DNA from: an uncultured Alistipes sp.
Lineage (GTDB): Bacteria; Bacteroidota; Bacteroidia; Bacteroidales; Rikenellaceae
Direction of reading: 5' to 3'
Assembly (NCBI GenBank): GCA_947629705.1
Contig: CANREN010000014.1
Coordinates: 1-44,241, forward strand
DNA length: 44,241 nucleotides
Position numbers and translations under genes: made by a program. How positions within the stretch are numbered: the first letter of the stretch is position 1; every line of letters starts with the position of its first letter. The notes under the pieces were generated by a model. The model made no database searches, was not told the origin of the DNA, and worked only from the letters and a program-made list of their open reading frames with translations. Below are positions 1 to 8,131 of the stretch, piece after piece.

Positions 1-2
1 AA

Positions 3-230
3 CTAGAAAAATCTCATTCTTGGCGGTTTTGGGGCACAACGCTCTGAGACTTTTAGTAGGGTTGCGGAATTGAGGATCCCGTCTAACCTTGCGATCCGTG
101 CCAGGTCATCAATCCTTGCGATCCGTGCCAGCCAATAAATAGGGTATTTGCTTTCGGGCAAATACCCTACCTTTCCGTCCATCTTCTCAAGGAGCCTTTT
201 TGATCCGTCAGTTTCTTTCAGCACTTTCAC
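3..230 (-). CDS. Small ORF of doubtful reality
   Basis: A 75-codon reading frame on the minus strand. I do not recognise a domain. Residues about 33-51 contain a nine-residue direct repeat (LARIARIDD / LARIARLDG), which mirrors a 27-bp DNA repeat, and the frame runs through a strong DNA hairpin. The tail is rich in Pro, Arg and Lys. No clear promoter or ribosome site was seen. It could equally be a dispersed non-coding repeat element that happens to be open. Low confidence as a gene. Confidence 0.2.
   Translation of the reverse strand: MKVLKETDGSKRLLEKMDGKVGYLPESKYPIYWLARIARIDDLARIARLDGILNSATLLKVSERCAPKPPRMRFF
87..131. repeat. 18-bp direct repeat, 27-bp period
   Basis: The sequence CCTTGCGATCCGTGCCAG occurs at 87-104 and again at 114-131. 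The period is exactly 27 bp, so the repeat keeps the reading frame of the small minus-strand ORF. Seen directly; its origin is unknown. Confidence 0.85.
140..169. other. Perfect 12-bp inverted repeat (hairpin)
   Basis: TAGGGTATTTGC at 140-151 and its exact reverse complement at 158-169 enclose a 6-base loop. Neither strand has a run of T right after the stem, so it is not a standard intrinsic terminator. It may be part of a mobile or dispersed intergenic element. Confidence 0.7.
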
Positions 231-257
231 CCCTTTCGGCCCCTTGTCCGACCGGCA

Positions 258-941
258 TCAGTTAGCTACGCGGAAATCGACGGGCAACGTATATTTCACA
301 CGCACGGCCTGATTGCGCTGTTTGCCCGGAGACCATTTCGGCGATTTGTTCAACACGCGGATGGCCTCTTCGGAAAGCGACCGGTCGGGGGTCTGGAGCA
401 CCTGGATATTCGTCAGACGGCCGTCTTTCTCGATCACGAAGGTCAGCGTTACACGCCCCTGGATGCCGTTCTCCAAAGCGATCTGGGGGAACCGGACGTT
501 CTCCTGCACCCATTTGCGGAACGTGTTGAGGTCGCCGCCCTGGAACGAGGGCATCGTCTCGGCACGCAGGAACGGCTGGTCGTCCTCGACCTCCTCCTCC
601 TCGACCGCTACGATCTGTTCGATCTCGGTGTCCTCGTCGAATTCGGTGAAGCTCACGTCGGTCTCGATCTTGGTGTCGTTGGTTACCACCTCCAGCAGGT
701 CGGCGATCACCTTCACCTCGACCTTCTTGGGAGGCTCGGGCGGTTTCTGATCCTGACGGGTGATTTCCGTGATCTGTTCTTCGACCGGACCGTAGTTCAT
801 GTCGATTTTTTCGATGCGGTGCTCTTTCGGCGTGTAGGCGAATGCCAGAATGACCAAACCGAGTGCAACGCACAGACCGATTTCAAGCAGGAGACCCCGC
901 TTGTTTTGCAGGTCGGCTTTAGGCGATTTCTTGATTTCCAT
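258..941 (-). CDS. TonB family energy transducer
   Basis: 227 aa. TonB couples the inner-membrane proton motive force to TonB-dependent outer-membrane receptors. Seen: a short basic cytoplasmic N-terminus, one membrane segment (about residues 17-36), a Pro/Lys patch (PPEPPKK, about 67-73), a long acidic stretch (about 96-122, rich in Glu and Asp) where classical TonB has Pro-Glu/Pro-Lys repeats, and a C-terminal TonB domain (about 140-225) with GRVTLTFVIEKDGRLTNI and a final YTLPVDF strand. The periplasmic linker is short and very acidic, as in many Bacteroidota TonB paralogues. It is a single gene, with no exbB or exbD next to it in the window, so it probably works with ExbBD encoded elsewhere. 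It is divergent from rlmN. Confidence 0.93.
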   Translation of the reverse strand: MEIKKSPKADLQNKRGLLLEIGLCVALGLVILAFAYTPKEHRIEKIDMNYGPVEEQITEITRQDQKPPEPPKKVEVKVIADLLEVVTNDTKIETDVSFTEFDEDTEIEQIVAVEEEEVEDDQPFLRAETMPSFQGGDLNTFRKWVQENVRFPQIALENGIQGRVTLTFVIEKDGRLTNIQVLQTPDRSLSEEAIRVLNKSPKWSPGKQRNQAVRVKYTLPVDFRVAN

Positions 942-1034
942 CTATCTTATAAAGTTTTAATTGTTCAAGTCTTTCTGGTATCAGGCGGCGCGGATCATCG
1001 GGCCAATGACAGCTCGTCTCTTTTTTTCTCTCTT

Positions 1035-1043
1035 CCCCCCCCC
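1035..1043. repeat. C9 homopolymer (G9 on minus strand) in tonB leader
   Basis: Nine C in a row on the plus strand, which is G9 in the untranslated leader of tonB if the promoter at 1089-1096 is used. A length change here would alter leader spacing but not coding. Three other 9-base G tracts lie in the window. Confidence 0.8.
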
Positions 1044-1088
1044 TCGTTTCGGTGCGCGCGACGCACGGCATGTACGGCGTGTGCACCA

Positions 1089-1096
1089 CAAATATA
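1089..1096 (-). promoter_or_regulatory. Putative -7 element for tonB
   Basis: Read on the minus strand the sequence is TATATTTG, an exact match to the Bacteroidota -7 consensus TAnnTTTG. It would give a leader of roughly 140 nt. I did not find a convincing -33 element at the standard spacing. Confidence 0.5.
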
Positions 1097-1150
1097 GAGA
1101 TAAAAATCCAAAATCGAACCGATCCGCGCAAAAAATCTGTAAAAAATCGT

Positions 1151-1158
1151 TAAATTTG
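1151..1158 (+). promoter_or_regulatory. -7 element for rlmN
   Basis: TAAATTTG matches TAnnTTTG. Transcription should begin near 1164-1166, about 25 nt before the ATG at 1189. This rules out the longer upstream reading frame as the protein start. Confidence 0.65.
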
Positions 1159-1188
1159 TCTGCGGAAAGCCCTTTTTTCGAAGTCGGC

Positions 1189-2214
1189 ATGTTGCGTGAA
1201 ACCCTGTTCGGGTCGGATTTCGACCGGCTCGCCGCCCTTTGTTCATCGGAAGGATGGCCCCGCTTCACAGCGGGGCAGTTGGCGCGCTGGCTCTACAAAC
1301 GTCAGGTCGAAGATCCGGCGCAGATGACCGATTTGTCCGTAACCCGTCGGGAACGGCTCGCCGAGTTGTTCGCTCCGGCGCTGACCGCTCCGATCCGCGA
1401 AAGCCGGTCGGCCGACGGAACGAAAAAATATCTGTTCCGCACGTCGGAGGGCCATTTCATCGAATCGGCCTACATTCCCGACGGCGAACGGGCGACGCTG
1501 TGCGTTTCGTCGCAGGCGGGCTGCCGCATGGGCTGCCGGTTCTGTGCTACGGGGCGTCAGGGATTGCAGCAGTCGCTGCCGCCGGCCGAAATCCTCAATC
1601 AGATCGTCTCGCTGCCCGAACGGGATCGGCTTACGAATTTGGTATTCATGGGGATGGGCGAACCGCTCGACAATATCGACAACGTGCTGCGGGCGCTCGA
1701 TATTCTGACGGCCGACTGGGGCTTCGGCTGGTCGCCGACCCGCATCACCGTTTCGACGGCGGGCGTCGTGCCGCAGCTGCGCCGGTTCCTCGATGCGACC
1801 CGCGTGCATTTGGCCATCAGTCTGCACAACCCGTTTGCGGCCGAACGGGCGGAGATCATGCCGGTGGAGCGCGCCTGGCCCATCGGGCAGGCAGTGAAAA
1901 TTCTGCGGGAGTACGATTTTTCGCATCAACGCCGCGTGTCGTTCGAATACATCGTCATGAGCGGACGGAACGATTCGCCGCGTCATGTCAAGGAGTTGTG
2001 CCGGCTGCTGAACGGCATCAAGTGCCGCATCAATCTGATCCGCTTCCACAAGATTCCGGATTCGCCCTATTGCTCGCCCGATAACGCAGGGATGATTCGT
2101 TTCCGCGATGCGCTGACGGCGAAAGGCATTCAGACGACGATCCGAGCCTCGCGCGGCGAAGAGATTCAAGCCGCCTGCGGACTGCTCTCGACGCAAGGGA
2201 CAAACAATTCATAA
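1189..2214 (+). CDS. rlmN: 23S rRNA (adenine(2503)-C(2))-methyltransferase RlmN
   Basis: 341 aa, normal for the family. A radical-SAM enzyme that methylates C2 of A2503 in 23S rRNA (and A37 of some tRNAs). Seen: the CxxxCxxC iron-sulfur motif as CRMGCRFC (Cys 112, 116, 119), FMGMGEPLDN (SAM-binding GGE-like motif), and the C-terminal cysteine in QAACGLL that acts as the methyl-carrying residue in the family. The frame is open upstream to 961, but the -7 box at 1151-1158 falls inside that extension and the extension has no family character, so I start at ATG 1189. The next gene, lnt, begins just 23 bp after the stop but has its own -7 box. Confidence 0.96.
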   Translation: MLRETLFGSDFDRLAALCSSEGWPRFTAGQLARWLYKRQVEDPAQMTDLSVTRRERLAELFAPALTAPIRESRSADGTKKYLFRTSEGHFIESAYIPDGERATLCVSSQAGCRMGCRFCATGRQGLQQSLPPAEILNQIVSLPERDRLTNLVFMGMGEPLDNIDNVLRALDILTADWGFGWSPTRITVSTAGVVPQLRRFLDATRVHLAISLHNPFAAERAEIMPVERAWPIGQAVKILREYDFSHQRRVSFEYIVMSGRNDSPRHVKELCRLLNGIKCRINLIRFHKIPDSPYCSPDNAGMIRFRDALTAKGIQTTIRASRGEEIQAACGLLSTQGTNNS

Positions 2215-2224
2215 AAATTTTGTG

Positions 2225-2232
2225 TATTTTTG
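2225..2232 (+). promoter_or_regulatory. -7 element for lnt
   Basis: TATTTTTG matches TAnnTTTG and lies 10 bp after the rlmN stop. With it, the transcript would begin near 2238-2240, almost at the GTG proposed as the lnt start. Either lnt is nearly leaderless from GTG 2238 or it starts at ATG 2268. Confidence 0.5.
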
Positions 2233-2237
2233 CGGAC

Positions 2238-3839
2238 GTGAAAAAGCGCCTTACAGTTCGTCGCTCGATGGCCGTTCTTCTGTCGGCTCTCCTGCTTTCG
2301 CCCGGATGGTTGTCCTTGAGCGGCTTTACGCTGCTCGCGGCTTTCGTCCCGCTGTTGTGGGTGAGCGATTCCTATGACGGATCGCGGCGCTCGTGGTGGG
2401 GCATGTTCGGTTGGGCTGCGCTGGCGTTCGTGTTGTGGAACGCCGCCACCGTCTGGTGGATCTGGTTCGCCACGCCCGTCGGCCCCATTGCCGCGACACT
2501 GGCCTCCACGACGCTCAATCTCTTCGCCTTCATGTTGTTCCATACGGTCTCGAAATCGACCGGCCGGAGCGTCGGTTACGCCACACTCGCCGCCGCGTGG
2601 ATCGCGACCGAATACAGCTATACGGCGGGCGACTTTTCGTGGCCGTGGCTCCTCCTCGGCAACGGCTTTTCGCACGACGTGTGGGCCGTGCAGTGGTACG
2701 AATTTACGGGTGTTTTCGGGGGCTCGCTGTGGGTGCTGCTCTGCAATATCGCACTTTTCGAGGCGTGGCGCGCACGGCGGCGCCCGGCACGATGGATCGT
2801 CGCCGGCTGCATCGCCGCCCTGCCGATGATCGGTTCGGCGGTCATCTGGCACTGCGAAGGCCGGCGGACGGCGGAGCGATCCGTCGCGGTGAGCATCATC
2901 CAGCCGAATGTCGACTGCTATGAAAAGTTCAGCGGCGACGAGGAGGCGCAGGAGGAGAATATCCACGATTTGCTGGCCGAAGTCCCTGCCGGGGCGGAGT
3001 TCATCCTGCTTCCCGAAACCGCCGTGCCCGGGTATTACCGCGAGCCGGAGCTCACCGACGTCTATTTCCCCGACGGAGGGAGGTCCGAAGTGTGGTTGCG
3101 GTTAGCCGACAGCCTGCGAAGCGCCCATCCCGAGGCGCTGCTCGTTACGGGGGCCAATACGATGCGTTTTTACGGACAGTCGAAGATGACCCCGACCGCC
3201 CGCATACAGGCCGGAACCTATTATGACCATTTCAATACGGCCGTCGGTCTCGACAGCGCGGGCCGCGTGCAGATTCATCACAAGGGGCGGTTGGTCATCG
3301 GCGTCGAGAACACGCCGACGTGGGTGTTCGACGCGCTGCGTTTTTTGGTCATCGACCTCGGCGGCACGCTCGGCCAGATCGGCAAGGGCGAGCACGGCAC
3401 CGCTTTCGAACACAACGGCGTGCGGATGGGGCCCGCCATCTGCTACGAAGGACTTTACGGCGATTTTTTCGGCGATTTCGTGCGGCGGGGCGCGCAGTTC
3501 ATGGCCATCGTCTCGAACGACGGCTGGTGGGGCGACACGCCCGGGTACCGCCATCTGTTCACGATCTCGCGGCTGCGGGCCGTCGAACATCGGCGGGCCA
3601 TCGCCCGCTCGGCCAATACGGGCCGTTCGGGATTCATCTCGCCCCGCGGTGATGTGGGCGAGACCCTCGGCTGGGAAGAACGCGGCGTTCTGACGGCCCG
3701 CGTCCCGCTCGAAACCCGCACGACCCTCTACACCCGCTACGGCGACTACATCGCCCGCATCGCCGTGTTTCTAATGACCTTGTGCATTCTCTACGCCATT
3801 GTCTGCCGGATCAGACGCAAGAATCACCTCGTACCCTAA
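2238..3839 (+). CDS. lnt: Apolipoprotein N-acyltransferase Lnt
   Basis: 533 aa from GTG 2238. An inner-membrane enzyme that adds the third acyl chain to the N-terminal cysteine of lipoproteins. Seen: a basic N-terminus (KKRLTVRR), several hydrophobic membrane segments over about residues 10-200, then a periplasmic nitrilase-like domain with the Glu-Lys-Cys triad recognisable in LLPETAVPG, HHKGRLVIG and GPAICYEGLYG, and a last membrane segment near the C-terminus. Start choice: GTG 2238 keeps the basic residues before the first membrane helix; ATG 2268 is the alternative given the promoter position. A TTG at 2220 would lie upstream of the -7 box. folC follows after 13 bp, so the two are likely co-transcribed. 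Confidence 0.94.
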   Translation: MKKRLTVRRSMAVLLSALLLSPGWLSLSGFTLLAAFVPLLWVSDSYDGSRRSWWGMFGWAALAFVLWNAATVWWIWFATPVGPIAATLASTTLNLFAFMLFHTVSKSTGRSVGYATLAAAWIATEYSYTAGDFSWPWLLLGNGFSHDVWAVQWYEFTGVFGGSLWVLLCNIALFEAWRARRRPARWIVAGCIAALPMIGSAVIWHCEGRRTAERSVAVSIIQPNVDCYEKFSGDEEAQEENIHDLLAEVPAGAEFILLPETAVPGYYREPELTDVYFPDGGRSEVWLRLADSLRSAHPEALLVTGANTMRFYGQSKMTPTARIQAGTYYDHFNTAVGLDSAGRVQIHHKGRLVIGVENTPTWVFDALRFLVIDLGGTLGQIGKGEHGTAFEHNGVRMGPAICYEGLYGDFFGDFVRRGAQFMAIVSNDGWWGDTPGYRHLFTISRLRAVEHRRAIARSANTGRSGFISPRGDVGETLGWEERGVLTARVPLETRTTLYTRYGDYIARIAVFLMTLCILYAIVCRIRRKNHLVP

Positions 3840-3852
3840 ATATCCGTTCTTT

Positions 3853-5157
3853 ATGAATTACTCCCAAACGATCGATTTTCTCTTTTCGTCGCTGCCCGCA
3901 TTCGAAACGAAAGGCGCCTCGGCCTACAAACCCGGCTTGGAACGCATCGCCGCGTTCTGCAAGGCGATGGGCAATCCGCAGCGCAACTTCTTCACGATCC
4001 ATGTGGCGGGCACCAACGGCAAAGGCTCCGTGTCGCATCTGCTCGCCTCGGTCTTGCAGCAGGCCGGTTACCGCACAGGGCTCTATACGTCGCCCCATTT
4101 GCTGGATTTCCGCGAACGGATCCGGGTCGACGGCGAGATGATCCCCAAGCAGAAGGTCGTGAACTTCGTCGACAAATATCACGACAAGATGGTCGAAGCG
4201 GGGCTGTCGTTTTTCGAAATGACCACGGCGATGGCATTCGACTACTTCGCCCAGAGCGATGTCGAGGTGGCGGTGATCGAAACGGGCTTGGGCGGACGGT
4301 TGGATGCGACGAACATTATCGTACCGGTGTTGAGCATCGTTACCAATGTCGGGCTGGAGCATACCGATCTGTTGGGCGATACGCTTCAGAAGATCGCGGC
4401 CGAAAAGGGCGGGATCATCAAAAAGAGCATTCCGGTGGTCATCGGCGAGGAGGACGTGCGTTACAATGCGGTCTTCGAACAATTAGCCGCCGCGAACAAA
4501 TCGAAAGTGATCTACGCGCAGCGGGAGGTGCAGTGCGAGGGACAGACCCGCGATGCGGCGGACGGGCGGCAGCATTTCCGGCTGTGCCGCGTGCGCGACG
4601 GGCAGGTATTCGAGCTGGAAATCGACCTTGCGGGCGATTACCAGCGGCAGAATATCATCACGGCGACGGCGGCCATCGATTTTCTGCACGAGGAGACGCC
4701 GTTGACCATTTCGCGTCGTGCGTTCATCGACGGCGTGCGCCATGCCGCAGCCGATACGTCGCTGCTCGGGCGGTGGCAGAAACTCGCCGACGCACCGCTG
4801 ACGGTGTGCGACACGGGCCACAATGCCCACGGCCTCGCCCGGGTGGCCGACCAGCTCAAAAAGACCCCTTATAACAAATTGTATTGCGTCATCGGATTCG
4901 TGCGCGACAAGGATTTGGCGCATATCCTGCCCCTGTTGCCGCACGATGCCCATTATATCTTCACGCAGGCCCGAACCGCGCGGGCGCTTCCGGCTGACGA
5001 GCTGGCGGCCAAAGCGGCCATCTACGGATTGCAGGGCGAGGCGGCAGCATCGGTCGCCGAGGCGATCCGGCGGGCTCGGGAACTGGCCCGGCCCGATGAC
5101 ATGATCTTCATCGGCGGCAGCACCTACGTCGTCGCGGAGGCTCCCTTGTCGGAGTAG
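3853..5157 (+). CDS. folC: Bifunctional folylpolyglutamate / dihydrofolate synthase
   Basis: 434 aa, normal length. A Mur-ligase-like ATPase that makes dihydrofolate from dihydropteroate plus glutamate and extends folate polyglutamate tails. Seen: the P-loop GTNGKGSVSHL (about residues 53-63), the following SPHLLDFRERI substrate loop, GLGGRLDATN (about 149-158), and the C-terminal domain with DTGHNAHG and FVRDKD. The frame is open back to 3799 inside lnt, but ATG 3853 gives the family-typical N-terminus (NYSQTIDFLF). It lies 13 bp after lnt, probably in the same transcript. Confidence 0.95.
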   Translation: MNYSQTIDFLFSSLPAFETKGASAYKPGLERIAAFCKAMGNPQRNFFTIHVAGTNGKGSVSHLLASVLQQAGYRTGLYTSPHLLDFRERIRVDGEMIPKQKVVNFVDKYHDKMVEAGLSFFEMTTAMAFDYFAQSDVEVAVIETGLGGRLDATNIIVPVLSIVTNVGLEHTDLLGDTLQKIAAEKGGIIKKSIPVVIGEEDVRYNAVFEQLAAANKSKVIYAQREVQCEGQTRDAADGRQHFRLCRVRDGQVFELEIDLAGDYQRQNIITATAAIDFLHEETPLTISRRAFIDGVRHAAADTSLLGRWQKLADAPLTVCDTGHNAHGLARVADQLKKTPYNKLYCVIGFVRDKDLAHILPLLPHDAHYIFTQARTARALPADELAAKAAIYGLQGEAAASVAEAIRRARELARPDDMIFIGGSTYVVAEAPLSE

Positions 5158-5395
5158 CTGCCGCAGCGGTTTTGTCCACCGGTAAAACTGCGTTTTCCGC
5201 CGCGGAACGAACGATCGGCACTGTCCGGCGCGGATAAGGGCCGATCCCGTATCGGGGCGAATCGAAAAAAATCGGCCGCACCGCATACTAACCGCCTGAC
5301 CGAATGCGTTAGTCCATCGAATGCGAAAAACGAATACATGCCTATGCCTGAAATTTGCCTCTGAACGAATCGATTGGAACCGGAAGCAGTTCGCC

Positions 5396-5411
5396 GAACC
5401 GTCGACGGTTC
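5396..5411. promoter_or_regulatory. 16-bp perfect palindrome upstream of htrA
   Basis: GAACCGTCGACGGTTC reads the same on both strands and lies 37 bp before the HtrA start codon, where the 5' leader should be. It could be an operator for a stress regulator or an mRNA hairpin near the ribosome site. The only -7-like sequence nearby is imperfect (GAAATTTG at 5349-5356). Confidence 0.5.
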
Positions 5412-5447
5412 CGAAGGTACGGAACGAACAACAACACATCAACAGCT

Positions 5448-6971
5448 ATGAAAAAGGCATTTTTATTTTTGGGAGTGATTGCCGTGGCCGCCGCAGCCGG
5501 CGGTGCGACGGCATGGGCCCTCTCCGACCGGTCGGAGCAGCAAACGATCACCTATGCAGGCAGCCGATCCGCACACGAACCGGTTGCCGGCACGCACTTT
5601 ACGTCCTATCAGGCCGAACAGTATCCCGATCTGACCTATGCCGCCGAAAATGCGGTGCAGGCCGTCGTCAATATCGAGGTCATCCAGCAGGTCGAGATGC
5701 CCCGATCGGGTTACGGCTACGATCCGTTTCTGGATCCGTTCCGCGAGTTCTTCGGCCTTCCGCAACAACGCGGCCGTTCGGGCGGCGACGGCGATGAACC
5801 CTATTACCAGGAGCGTCGCGGAGGCGGTTCGGGCGTGATCCTGTCGTCGGACGGCTACATCGTAACGAACAACCACGTGGCCGACGGCGCGACCACCCTG
5901 CGCGTAAAGCTCTACGACGGCCGAAAGTTCGATGCGAAACTCATCGGCAAGGATGCGGCGACCGACCTCGCCCTGCTGAAAATCGACGCGACCGACCTGC
6001 CGACCCTGCCGTTCGGATCGTCGGACGCCCTGCGATTGGGCGAATGGGTGCTGGCCATCGGCTCGCCGTTCGACCTGCAGTCGACCATCACGGCCGGCAT
6101 CGTGAGCGCCAAGGCCCGTCAATTAGGCGCTATTCCGAACGATTTCAGCATCGAATCGTTCATTCAGACCGATGCGGCCGTCAATCCGGGCAATTCGGGC
6201 GGCGCGTTGGTCAACACCCGCGGCGAGCTGGTGGGCATCAACACGCTCATCAAATCGCAGACGGGCAGCTATGTCGGCTATTCGTTCGCCATCCCCGAAT
6301 CGATCGTCCGCAAAGTGGTGGTCGATCTGAAGGAGTTCGGCGTCGTGCAGCGGGCCCTGTTAGGCATCCAGTTCCGTCCGGTCGACCAGGATTTTCTCGA
6401 TAGCGACGAGGGCAAGGAGGCCGGCATCGACGAGATCGGCGGCGCCTACGTGGCCAGCGTCGTAGAGGGAGGCTCCGCCTCGGAGGCGGGCATCCGCAAG
6501 GGCGACGTCATCATGGCGATCGACGGCGTGAAAATCACGGAAGCCTCGACGCTGCAGGAACAGATCGCCAAGCACCGCCCCAACGATAAAATCGTTTTGT
6601 CGGTAAAAAGAGCGGGCAATATGAAACAATTCGAGGTTACTTTGCGTAATAAGGCCGGCAAGACCGAGTTGCTTACGCGCGAGGATGTCGATGTGGCCGA
6701 AACGCTCGGCGGAAAATTCGCCGACGCGGGCGAGAAGCTGTGCCGTCAGCTCGATATTCGCGGCGGTGTGCAGGTGGTCGGCGTGAAGGCCGACGGACTG
6801 ATGGCCCGTGCCCGAATCAAAGAGGGATTCGTGATCACGTACATCAATGACAAACCGATCCGCTCGCTCGACGACATGCGGCGCATGACCGACAAAGTCC
6901 GCACGATCGACGGGGTCTACCCGACCCGCAACGGAACGGGACGTGCCGCCAGCTATACGTTCATCGAGTAG
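5448..6971 (+). CDS. Periplasmic serine protease / chaperone, HtrA (DegP/DegQ) type
   Basis: 507 aa. Degrades or refolds misfolded envelope proteins. Seen: an N-terminal signal or anchor segment (MKKAFLFLGVIAVAAAAGG), a trypsin-like domain with the catalytic triad in NNHVADGA (His), ATDLALLKID (Asp) and NPGNSGGALVN (Ser), a first PDZ domain (VASVVEGGSASEAGIRKGD), and a second, more divergent PDZ at the C-terminus (VKADGLMARARIKEGF). A Gly/Arg-rich linker lies before the protease core. The frame is open from 5355, but ATG 5448 gives the signal peptide. It is a single gene between folC and rpoD. Confidence 0.95.
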   Translation: MKKAFLFLGVIAVAAAAGGATAWALSDRSEQQTITYAGSRSAHEPVAGTHFTSYQAEQYPDLTYAAENAVQAVVNIEVIQQVEMPRSGYGYDPFLDPFREFFGLPQQRGRSGGDGDEPYYQERRGGGSGVILSSDGYIVTNNHVADGATTLRVKLYDGRKFDAKLIGKDAATDLALLKIDATDLPTLPFGSSDALRLGEWVLAIGSPFDLQSTITAGIVSAKARQLGAIPNDFSIESFIQTDAAVNPGNSGGALVNTRGELVGINTLIKSQTGSYVGYSFAIPESIVRKVVVDLKEFGVVQRALLGIQFRPVDQDFLDSDEGKEAGIDEIGGAYVASVVEGGSASEAGIRKGDVIMAIDGVKITEASTLQEQIAKHRPNDKIVLSVKRAGNMKQFEVTLRNKAGKTELLTREDVDVAETLGGKFADAGEKLCRQLDIRGGVQVVGVKADGLMARARIKEGFVITYINDKPIRSLDDMRRMTDKVRTIDGVYPTRNGTGRAASYTFIE

Positions 6972-6989
6972 TGCGCACGAATCCCGACA

Positions 6990-7028
6990 GGTTCCGCTCT
7001 TCCGACGTCTCGATCGGAGAGCGGAGCC
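6990..7028 (+). terminator. Stem-loop after htrA
   Basis: GGTTCCGCTCT pairs with AGAGCGGAGCC (one G-U pair), and four more pairs form after a bulged T, so the stem is about 15 bp. An A-rich segment follows, not a T run. It probably marks the 3' end of the htrA transcript, but it is not a textbook intrinsic terminator. Confidence 0.45.
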
Positions 7029-7036
7029 GTAAAAAC

Positions 7037-7045
7037 GGGGGGGGG
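7037..7045. repeat. G9 homopolymer upstream of rpoD
   Basis: Nine G in a row in the htrA-rpoD spacer, directly after the stem-loop. It lies outside any gene I can support. Confidence 0.8.
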
Positions 7046-7071
7046 TCGGCGGAAGCAAAGCGGCAGCCAGC

Positions 7072-7124
7072 AGCGACCCAACGGCAACTAACGGCAACTA
7101 ACGGCGACTAACGGCGACCCAACG
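7072..7124 (+). repeat. Tandem 10-bp repeats upstream of rpoD
   Basis: About five head-to-tail units of the form ACGGC(A/G)ACTA or ACGGCGACCC, with a period of exactly 10 bp, end about 35 bp before the rpoD start. The period is close to one DNA turn, so a protein bound to each unit would sit on one face. It may be the binding site of a regulator of the sigma factor gene, or simply unstable repeat DNA. No TAnnTTTG box was found for rpoD here. Confidence 0.75.
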
Positions 7125-7158
7125 CACCTTCAAAAGAACTACAAGCTACTTAATAATA

Positions 7159-8019
7159 ATGCGACAGTTAAAAATTACGAAATCCATCACCAACCGCGAG
7201 AGCGCCTCGTTGGACAAATACTTGCAGGAGATCGGCAAGGAGGAGCTCATCACGGTCGAGGAGGAGGTGGAACTCGCCCAACGAATCAAAAAAGGCGACC
7301 AGGAGGCGCTCGAAAAGCTCACGAAAGCCAATCTGCGTTTCGTGGTCTCGGTGGCCAAGCAGTACCAGAACCAGGGATTGAGCCTGCCCGACCTCATCAA
7401 CGAAGGCAACCTTGGTCTGATCAAGGCGGCGGAAAAATTCGACGAAACGCGCGGTTTCAAATTCATCTCCTACGCCGTGTGGTGGATCCGTCAGTCGATT
7501 CTTCAGGCGTTGGCCGAGCAGTCGCGCATCGTGCGGCTGCCGCTGAACCAGGTCGGCTCGCTGAACAAGATCAACAAGGCCTTCGCCCGTTTCGAACAGG
7601 AGCACGAACGCACGCCGTCGCCGGACGAACTGGCTTCGGAGCTGTCGCTTCCGCGCGACAAGGTAACCGATACGCTGCGCGTGGCCGGCCGGCACGTTTC
7701 GGTGGATGCGCCGTTCGCCGACGGCGAGGACAACTCGCTGCTCGACGTGTTGGAGAATCCCGATTCGCCGAATGCCGACCGCGGGCTGATCAACGAATCG
7801 CTCTCAACGGAGGTCGACCGCGCTTTGGAGACCTTGACGGAGCGCGAACGCGACATCATCAAATACTTCTTCGGCATCGGGTGCTCGGAGATGACGCTGG
7901 AAGAGATCGGCGAACAGTTCGACCTGACCCGCGAACGGGTGCGTCAGATCAAGGAGAAGGCGATCCGCCGGCTGCGCCATTCGTCGCGGTCGAAGCTGCT
8001 GAAATCCTACCTCGGCTGA
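7159..8019 (+). CDS. rpoD: Primary RNA polymerase sigma factor (RpoD/SigA)
   Basis: 286 aa. The main sigma-70 factor directing RNA polymerase to housekeeping promoters. Seen: no region 1.1, as usual in Bacteroidota; region 1.2 (about 15-45), region 2 with [20 protein letters not shown] and [15 protein letters not shown] (core binding and -10 recognition), region 3 (about 150-200), and region 4 with the helix-turn-helix [20 protein letters not shown]. This factor should be what reads the TAnnTTTG promoters found all over the window. It has its own strong terminator and unusual 10-bp repeats upstream, so its control may be special. Confidence 0.96.
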   Translation: MRQLKITKSITNRESASLDKYLQEIGKEELITVEEEVELAQRIKKGDQEALEKLTKANLRFVVSVAKQYQNQGLSLPDLINEGNLGLIKAAEKFDETRGFKFISYAVWWIRQSILQALAEQSRIVRLPLNQVGSLNKINKAFARFEQEHERTPSPDELASELSLPRDKVTDTLRVAGRHVSVDAPFADGEDNSLLDVLENPDSPNADRGLINESLSTEVDRALETLTERERDIIKYFFGIGCSEMTLEEIGEQFDLTRERVRQIKEKAIRRLRHSSRSKLLKSYLG

Positions 8020-8046
8020 TTTATTCGCGATACACGGCTTCTGATC

Positions 8047-8076
8047 AAATCCCGTCCTCACCGGATGGGATTTTTT
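8047..8076 (+). terminator. Intrinsic terminator of rpoD
   Basis: AAATCCCGTCC at 8047-8057 pairs with GGATGGGATTT (one G-U pair) around a TCAC loop plus one C, and the stem runs into six T. A classic Rho-independent terminator. Confidence 0.88.
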
Positions 8077-8131
8077 ATTCTTCCGTTTTTTTTCGTATCT
8101 TGCATGAAAATAAACCTCCTTTCCCGAAAAC

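Noticed and set aside
961..1188. 76-residue N-terminal extension of RlmN
   Set aside because: It includes the rlmN -7 box and a C9 tract and shows no RlmN similarity.
5870..5885. CACGTG sequence in htrA as a third parS
   Set aside because: Its flanks (AACAAC and GCCGAC) do not match parS; it encodes the active-site His segment.
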